From positions 1 through 38,090 of the forward strand of contig NSIF01000013.1 in the NCBI GenBank assembly GCA_002737665.1: a stretch of DNA of 38,090 bases, written 5' to 3'. The notes under the pieces were generated by a model. That model made no database searches. It was not told where the DNA came from and was given only the letters and a program-made list of their open reading frames with translations. The position numbers and the translations under genes were made by a program. The DNA comes from Flavobacteriales bacterium. Lineage in GTDB: Bacteria; Bacteroidota; Bacteroidia; Palsa-965. Within the stretch, counting starts at the first letter, position 1, and each line of letters starts with the position of its first letter. This document shows positions 32,863-38,090 of this stretch, piece after piece.

Positions 32863-34785
32863 ATGAAAAAAGTAATTTTATTGATTGCTATCCTCTTGGT
32901 AGATTTTGGTTTTGTTGCTGCACAAGCGCCTCAAGGAATAAATTACCAGGCGGTTGCTCGTGGAACTACAGGATTAGAATTACAGCTTACACCCTTGGTT
33001 GTCCGTTTAGGAATTTATTCTGATTTAAATGCTACTATTCAGGTTTATGAAGAATCGCATGCTGTAACTACCAATGCATTTGGTTTGTTTAATGTAGTTA
33101 TTGGGCAGGGAACACAAATTTCCCCTACGGCTTTCAATACCATTTCATGGGGCACAGGATCATATTTTTTGAAAGTTGAAATTGATGGTGGTACTGGATT
33201 TACCAATATGGGAACTACTCAGTTATTATCAGTCCCTTACGCATTGTTTGCACAAAATTCTGCCAATGGTCCAACCGGTTTACAAGGACCAACTGGTGCT
33301 ATTGGAGCAACAGGACCAGTTTCTACAGTCGCAGGACCAACTGGTCCTGCCGGAATTAACGGATTAAATGGTGCAACAGGTTTAATTGGACCAACAGGTG
33401 CGGCTTCTACTGTTGCAGGTCCAACCGGCCCAGCTGGAATAAATGGATTAAATGGTGCTACAGGTGCGACGGGTTTAACTGGTTTAACTGGCGCAACAGG
33501 TATTCAAGGTATAACAGGTGCTACTGGAATAAACGGATTAAATGGTGCTACAGGTGCTACTGGTTTAACTGGCGCTACTGGTATTCAAGGAGTAACAGGT
33601 GCGACTGGTGTTACTGGTGTTCAAGGTTTAACCGGCGCTACGGGCTTGACTGGTGTTACTGGTATTCAAGGTGTAACAGGTGCTACTGGAATAACAGGTC
33701 TTCAAGGAGTAATAGGAGCAACAGGAGTAACAGGAGTAACAGGAGCAACTGGTACACCTGGATCACTCAGTGCATGGGGCTTAACTGGAACTACAGGTAC
33801 AGTTGATGGCGTCAATTTTTTTGGTACAGCGGATTTTGTCCCACTTAACTTTAGAGTGAATAACTTAAAAGCAGGAAGAATAGACATTCCTACATGGAGT
33901 ACATTTTTTGGTTATGAAGCAGGTAATGTAACTACAGGATTACATAATACAGCATTTGGGGATTGGTCTCTACTTTTTAATACCACAGGTGCTGACAATA
34001 CTTCTGTTGGAGTAACCGCACTTCAATCAAACACTACAGGTAGTAAGAATACTGCTGTAGGAAAGAATGCACTTCAAACAAACACTACAGGTAGTAACAA
34101 TACTGCTATCGGAAATGGCGCAGGGGTTTCTAGCGGGGCGCTCACTAACGCAACTGCAATTGGTAATAATGCTGTAGTAGGGGCAAGTAACAGTTTGGTT
34201 TTGGGAGATAACGCAAATGTTGGTATAGGAACAAGCATACCTACTGCAAAATTAGAAATAGCGGGTCAAATAAAAATTACAGGTGGAAATCCAGGTGCAG
34301 GTAAAGTTTTGGTGTCGGATGCGAATGGTTTGGCTCAATGGGCCAACATTACAGATAAGATTGCATTTCATGCGGGTACTAACCCAAATGCCAATCCTCA
34401 ATCTATTTCTGCCAATGTCATAACAACCGTCGCTTTTGGTCAAGGAATTAATTGGTTTAATCATGGACTGGGTTACAATACTGCCAATTATTCTTTTACC
34501 CCACCTGTACCAGGTACCTATCAATTAAATGCACATGTTTCATATTTTAACGCTCCGGCTAATACTCCAATTACAATTACAATCAGAACAGCAGGTGGAT
34601 TTGCTGCGAGAGAAATTAACACTAGTCCTCCTACTGGTAGTGGTGTTTTGCAATTAAGCACCATTATAAATTCCGCTATTTCACAAGGACCTTATTGGGT
34701 TGAGGTTAATATTATTGCCACAAGTGGGATGTCGATTGCTCCATACGACAGTCATTTTTCCGGGTGCTTGCTCTATAAAAATTAA
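32863..34785 (+). CDS. Exported collagen-like protein with a C-terminal C1q-like domain
   Basis: A 640-residue protein in five parts. A signal peptide ends near VAAQ (21). An N-terminal Bacteroidota domain (about 22-132) begins [13 protein letters not shown] and ends [15 protein letters not shown]-x-y collagen-like tract runs from about 136 to 300, mostly GAT, GLT, GPT and GIQ triplets, with two identical STVA interruptions. A YadA-head-like hexapeptide region (about 355-455) repeats NTAxG and NTTGSxNTA. The last 140 residues look like a C1q/TNF-type beta-sandwich: [20 protein letters not shown] (543-562) and a C-terminal [10 protein letters not shown]. Collagen and C1q parts both favour a trimer. 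No type A or B T9SS CTD is visible. The next three genes follow within 16 bases each. Confidence 0.88.
   Translation: MKKVILLIAILLVDFGFVAAQAPQGINYQAVARGTTGLELQLTPLVVRLGIYSDLNATIQVYEESHAVTTNAFGLFNVVIGQGTQISPTAFNTISWGTGSYFLKVEIDGGTGFTNMGTTQLLSVPYALFAQNSANGPTGLQGPTGAIGATGPVSTVAGPTGPAGINGLNGATGLIGPTGAASTVAGPTGPAGINGLNGATGATGLTGLTGATGIQGITGATGINGLNGATGATGLTGATGIQGVTGATGVTGVQGLTGATGLTGVTGIQGVTGATGITGLQGVIGATGVTGVTGATGTPGSLSAWGLTGTTGTVDGVNFFGTADFVPLNFRVNNLKAGRIDIPTWSTFFGYEAGNVTTGLHNTAFGDWSLLFNTTGADNTSVGVTALQSNTTGSKNTAVGKNALQTNTTGSNNTAIGNGAGVSSGALTNATAIGNNAVVGASNSLVLGDNANVGIGTSIPTAKLEIAGQIKITGGNPGAGKVLVSDANGLAQWANITDKIAFHAGTNPNANPQSISANVITTVAFGQGINWFNHGLGYNTANYSFTPPVPGTYQLNAHVSYFNAPANTPITITIRTAGGFAAREINTSPPTGSGVLQLSTIINSAISQGPYWVEVNIIATSGMSIAPYDSHFSGCLLYKN
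33268..33765 (+). repeat. Collagen-type triplet-codon repeat tract
   Basis: Nine-base units encoding Gly-x-Thr or Gly-x-y recur through about 500 bases. The two blocks beginning with the STVA interruption and running through [16 protein letters not shown] (about 33326-33386 and 33407-33467) are near-identical duplicates. Repeat-number change would stay in frame. Confidence 0.85.
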
Positions 34786-34795
34786 GGTATCAATT

Positions 34796-35563
34796 ATGTT
34801 AAATTATTATCTTAAACATATTTTTTTCTTGGTGGCAGTAACAGCAATGGTTGTTTCAAGCCCTGTTGCCGCTCAGGTAACTGTAGGGTCAATTACTCCT
34901 GTGCTTGTTGGTTCCACCGGAAATTTTTCAATTGCTGGTGGAATGATGATTTCCGCTTCAACGGGAGAACCAATGGTCAGCACATTATCAAATGGTAATT
35001 TTATACTTACACAAGGCTTTCAGCAGCCATCTGGAAATAGCACACTTACTTTAAATGCCAGTATAATTTATACTAATGCTAGTTGTGCTGGATCGAATGA
35101 TGGCTTTGCAAATGTGACTCCAATGGGTGGCGTTGGCCCTTATTCATTTGTTTGGTCAAGTAATCTGAATGATTCAATTACGAATAATACAATTGATAGT
35201 TTATCTCCTGGAACTTATAATGTAACTGTAATTGATGCGAGTGGATTAACAATAAATCAAACTTTCTCAATTTTGGATGGAACTGGAATTTGCGGCCTTA
35301 AAGTTTATTCAGGATTGACACCCAATAATGATGGTCATAACGATCTTTGGATTATTGATTTTATTGATTTATACCAGCCCAATACAGTTTTAATTTATAA
35401 TCGTTGGGGAAGTTTAGTTTGGAAAGGAAATAATTATAACAATAGAGATGTTGTTTGGAATGGTAACGATCAAAATGGAAAAGCGCTTACTGACGGGACC
35501 TATTTTTATGTTATAGAAGTAAAAGGTGGTCATATGGAAAGTTGGGTTGAACTTTCACATTAA
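34796..35563 (+). CDS. Small T9SS cargo protein with SprB-type repeat and type B C-terminal domain
   Basis: Starting at ATG 34796 this is a 255-residue protein with a good signal peptide (HIFFLVAVTAMVVSSPVAAQ). The open frame extends back to 34700 inside the preceding gene, but that part is not a plausible N-terminus. Residues about 30-75 hold a module common in T9SS cargo (ISASTGEPMVSTLSNGNFILTQGFQQP). One SprB-like repeat follows (about 80-160; NASCAGSNDGFANVTPMGG and YNVTVIDASG). The last 90 residues are a type B CTD: YSGLTPNNDGHNDLWIIDF, VLIYNRWGSLVWKGNNY, DGTYFYVIEVKG. It starts 10 bases after the collagen-like gene and is followed 12 bases later by a PorP/SprF gene. Confidence 0.9.
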   Translation: MLNYYLKHIFFLVAVTAMVVSSPVAAQVTVGSITPVLVGSTGNFSIAGGMMISASTGEPMVSTLSNGNFILTQGFQQPSGNSTLTLNASIIYTNASCAGSNDGFANVTPMGGVGPYSFVWSSNLNDSITNNTIDSLSPGTYNVTVIDASGLTINQTFSILDGTGICGLKVYSGLTPNNDGHNDLWIIDFIDLYQPNTVLIYNRWGSLVWKGNNYNNRDVVWNGNDQNGKALTDGTYFYVIEVKGGHMESWVELSH

Positions 35564-35575
35564 TAATTTTTTGTA

Positions 35576-36511
35576 ATGAAAATGAAAATAGTTGTATTGT
35601 TTATTCTTTCTGTTTTTGCCACATTAAAAGTGACAGATTTATTTGCACAGCAAGATCCACAATTTTCTCAATACATGTTTAACCCACTTTATGTTAATCC
35701 TGCTTATGCGGGAAGCCGAGGTGTTGTTAATGGGGCACTTGCATATAGAAAGCAATGGATTGGTTTTGATGGTGCACCTTCAACAATGGCTTTTGCTGTT
35801 AACATGCCATCCAAAAAAGGAAAAGTAGGAATCGGTTTTGAAGTGTTTAATGATAAAATTGGTCCGAAAACTACAACTGGTGCAATGGTAGATTATGCTT
35901 ACCGCATTCCACTTGGAAAGGGGAAATTAGCTTTTGGATTAGGCGCAGGCCTCATGTCATTCAATGTGAACTGGGACGAGGTTACTTATAAAGATGGTGC
36001 TGACAGTTACAACCAACTTGGTGTTGTTAAAATTACTAAGCCGGATTTTAAATTTGGCATTTATTATAATTCTAAGAAATTTTATACGGGCATATCATTT
36101 ACGCATTTGAATCAGGAAGTTTATTCGGTAACGCAAGATTCTTTAATGTTCACTGCAATAATGAGTAGGCATTCTTACATAACAGTAGGAAGGGCATTTC
36201 AAATAGCAGATAATGTTGTTTTCAGTCCTTCTATCATGTTTCGTAATTCGGGAAATAATTTAGGCAATAATGTTGATTTGAATTTAAACTTTAAATTGAG
36301 GGATGTGCTTTGGGTTGGATTGACAATACGATCCAATAAATGCCTTGTTGCGTTGGTACAATACAGTATTACCAATCACCTTAAGCTGGGTTATTCATTT
36401 GATATGAGTGGAACTCGTCTTGCTACTTATAACTCTGGCACGCATGAAATAGTACTTGCCTTTGACTTGAATATTTTTCAATCCAAAGTTCTTTCACCTC
36501 GTTTCTTTTAA
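35576..36511 (+). CDS. PorP/SprF family T9SS outer-membrane protein (second copy)
   Basis: A 311-residue protein with a signal peptide ending at LFAQ (25) and the typical QQDPQFSQYMFNPLYVNPAYAGSRG opening, followed by YRKQWIGFDGAP (about 59-70) and a GVGIGFEVFNDKIGP-like strand. This copy is closer to the family pattern than the one at 27917. It lies 12 bases after the type B cargo gene and 16 bases before a PorE-like gene, the arrangement expected for a cargo-specific secretion and anchoring set. Two of its later blocks, SFTHLNQEVYS and LVALVQYSITNHLKLGYSFDMS, support the barrel assignment. Confidence 0.94.
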   Translation: MKMKIVVLFILSVFATLKVTDLFAQQDPQFSQYMFNPLYVNPAYAGSRGVVNGALAYRKQWIGFDGAPSTMAFAVNMPSKKGKVGIGFEVFNDKIGPKTTTGAMVDYAYRIPLGKGKLAFGLGAGLMSFNVNWDEVTYKDGADSYNQLGVVKITKPDFKFGIYYNSKKFYTGISFTHLNQEVYSVTQDSLMFTAIMSRHSYITVGRAFQIADNVVFSPSIMFRNSGNNLGNNVDLNLNFKLRDVLWVGLTIRSNKCLVALVQYSITNHLKLGYSFDMSGTRLATYNSGTHEIVLAFDLNIFQSKVLSPRFF

Positions 36512-36527
36512 TGGCTTATTAGCAGCA

Positions 36528-38090
36528 ATGGTTAATATAAAAAAATACTTTTTTCTAGTATTAATACTTTTAATATGTTGCCCTGTTTCTGCTCAGCTGC
36601 AGCGAGGGGATAAGTATTTTAATGAAGGCGAGTTTGCAAAAGCCATTCCTGCCTATGAGAGAATCCTAAAAAATAAAAGTGATTCTGCCGTAATGGAAAA
36701 TCTTGCTAATTGTTATCGCATTACAAAAAATTATAAGAAAGCAGAGGAATGGTATTCAAAAACAATTGCAGCTAATCCCAATTGTAAATCAATCGTTTAT
36801 TTTAATTACGGAATTGCATTGAGAAATAATGGCAAAATAGATGAGGCGAAAAATCAATTGCAAAATTATATTTCTAAAAACACAAATTCTCAAACCGCAG
36901 AACTTCAAGTTCGTAGTATTGATTATGTAATGAATTCACAGAGCCAAGTTCCATTGTATGCTGTATGGAATAGTCCTTCATTGAATACACCTAGCGCGGA
37001 TCTTTCACCTCTTTATTTTCAAAATGGATTATTATTTATTTCTGATAGGGGTGAAAAAGATCTCCTTAATGATGAAAATTCAGCTGTTTCAGGACGTGCA
37101 TTTTTTTCTATTTATTACGCAAAAACATCTTTAATAAAAGAGGATTCTATTTTCTACGGTAAAGCATCTAAATTTTCTTCTGTCATAAATAAAGAATTTC
37201 ATACTGGTCCAATTTCGGCTACAAAAAACGGAAAATTTATTGCGTTTAATCATGTAGAATTCAAAAAAATATTGAAGTCAAAAAAATTTGTTAATCGTTC
37301 AAAAATTTATTTTAGTAATTACATTGAGCGTCATTGGTCCACACCATCAGAATTTCAGTATAATAGTAATGCTTATTCGTGCGCACATCCGGCATTATCT
37401 AATGATGGAAATTTCTTATTTTTTGCATCAGATAGGATAGGGGACGGTAGTATGGGTGGTATGGATATTTGGGTGTGTAGGCGGGAGGGTGATACTTGGA
37501 GCGCGCCAGAAAATTTAGGACCCGAAGTAAATACTACTGCCGATGAAGTTTTTCCATACTTGCGAAACGATGGAATACTTTTTTATTCTTCTGATGGACT
37601 AGTGGGAATGGGGGGGCTAGATATTTTTTCTGCCCTAAAAGATACCGATGGGAAATGGAGAAATGTTGTGAATCAAGGTGCGCCTTTAAATGGAGTTACG
37701 GATGATTTTGGAATAACTTTTAATGCAGAAGGAAGTCGAGGTTATTTTACATCTAACAGAATAGGAGGAAAGGGTGATGATGATGTTTATTGTTTTAAGG
37801 TTATTAGCAAATTTATTCGATTTAAAGGCAAGATTTTAACCAGTACAAAAGCGGAGGAAATTTTAGCAAATACAAAAATAGAGTTATTGTCCAAGGAAGG
37901 GAGATTGTTAAGCAAAACTACTACAGATGGCAAAGGGAATTTTATTTTTGAAAATCTTTTAGCGGGTCAAAATTACCTGATTCGCTTGGATGAAAAAGAT
38001 TCCAATATTTCGTGTCGCAAGAAATATTACATGATGGATGAAAAAGATAAATTAGTGCGCGTAACGGTATTGAATGAAGTTGGTGGTCGA
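36528..38090 (+). CDS. PorE-like TPR/PD40 protein, probably OmpA-family (truncated by window end)
   Basis: The frame opens at ATG 36528 and stays open for 521 codons to the last base. A signal peptide (MVNIKKYFFLVLILLICCPVSAQ) is followed by TPR units (about 24-150; GDKYFNEGEFAKAIPAYERIL, then NYKKAEEWYSKTIAANP). A PD40 beta-propeller follows (about 160-420; ADLSPLYFQNGLLFISDRG, HPALSNDGNFLFFASDRIG, VFPYLRNDGILFYSSDG, YFTSNRIGGKGDDDVY). A carboxypeptidase-regulatory-like domain begins near 425 (KIELLSKEGRLLSKTTTDGKGNF). In PorE and related T9SS-associated proteins an OmpA peptidoglycan-binding domain comes next; here it would lie beyond the window. It probably anchors the PorP/SprF assembly to the cell wall (inference). 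Confidence 0.88.
   Translation, partial: MVNIKKYFFLVLILLICCPVSAQLQRGDKYFNEGEFAKAIPAYERILKNKSDSAVMENLANCYRITKNYKKAEEWYSKTIAANPNCKSIVYFNYGIALRNNGKIDEAKNQLQNYISKNTNSQTAELQVRSIDYVMNSQSQVPLYAVWNSPSLNTPSADLSPLYFQNGLLFISDRGEKDLLNDENSAVSGRAFFSIYYAKTSLIKEDSIFYGKASKFSSVINKEFHTGPISATKNGKFIAFNHVEFKKILKSKKFVNRSKIYFSNYIERHWSTPSEFQYNSNAYSCAHPALSNDGNFLFFASDRIGDGSMGGMDIWVCRREGDTWSAPENLGPEVNTTADEVFPYLRNDGILFYSSDGLVGMGGLDIFSALKDTDGKWRNVVNQGAPLNGVTDDFGITFNAEGSRGYFTSNRIGGKGDDDVYCFKVISKFIRFKGKILTSTKAEEILANTKIELLSKEGRLLSKTTTDGKGNFIFENLLAGQNYLIRLDEKDSNISCRKKYYMMDEKDKLVRVTVLNEVGGR

Noticed and set aside
33268-33765. Short repeats that might suggest a minisatellite or CRISPR
   Set aside because: The nine-base periodicity is explained by collagen Gly-x-y codons in frame.
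34700-34795. Upstream extension of the small T9SS cargo protein into the collagen-like gene
   Set aside because: The extension overlaps the 3' end of the previous gene in another frame, whereas ATG 34796 is followed by a clean signal peptide.

Overview
The window reads as a chromosomal segment of a low-GC member of the Bacteroidota; the class cannot be fixed from sequence alone. Four things point there: type IX secretion system (T9SS) cargo with type B ('gliding motility-associated') C-terminal domains next to PorP/SprF-family proteins; an S46 dipeptidyl peptidase; the hpt-adk-obg core cluster; and promoter-like sequences of the Bacteroidota type (TTTG ... TAnnTTTG). No rRNA, tRNA, insertion sequence, integrase, prophage or CRISPR array was recognised.

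Layout. (1) 1-10.6 kb, mostly minus strand: the end of an unidentified plus-strand gene, an exported GH2 beta-mannosidase translationally coupled to a CutC-family protein, a small SET-domain protein on the plus strand, an exported GH20 beta-hexosaminidase with an unknown small gene before it, an exported S46 peptidase of DPP7 type, and an exported Bacteroidota-specific protein usually mislabelled 'asparagine synthetase B'. Together these look like a glycoprotein/peptide scavenging set, but without SusC/SusD. (2) 10.7-16.4 kb, core genes: dnaB (minus), hpt-adk-obg (plus), an Ogt-like protein whose alkyl-acceptor cysteine is serine, and the heptose kinase rfaE1. (3) 16.5-17.6 kb: a SiaB kinase-like/SiaC phosphoprotein-like pair with its own promoter and terminator. 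(4) 17.7-22.8 kb, plus strand: a methyltransferase, a ZIP metal transporter, an RlmL-type rRNA methyltransferase, pfkA and a FemAB-like acyltransferase. (5) 22.9-38.1 kb, plus strand, a cell-surface region: a 1681-residue repeat adhesin with its PorP/SprF partner; a YfiR-TPR-HAMP/PP2C signalling operon; then a collagen/C1q-like protein, a second type B T9SS cargo, a second PorP/SprF protein and a PorE-like TPR/PD40 protein cut by the window end.

The most interesting reading is that two modules known from c-di-GMP control in Pseudomonas occur here together without any diguanylate cyclase in the window. These are the Sia partner switch (SiaB kinase, SiaC phosphoprotein, SiaA-type HAMP-PP2C phosphatase) and the periplasmic YfiR sensor. 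The phosphatase and YfiR form one operon, placed between two T9SS adhesin/PorP cassettes. A testable model is a YfiR-gated, c-di-GMP-independent Sia switch controlling surface adhesion or gliding. The collagen-plus-C1q protein, the serine-substituted Ogt and the CutC/beta-mannosidase coupling are separate points of interest.
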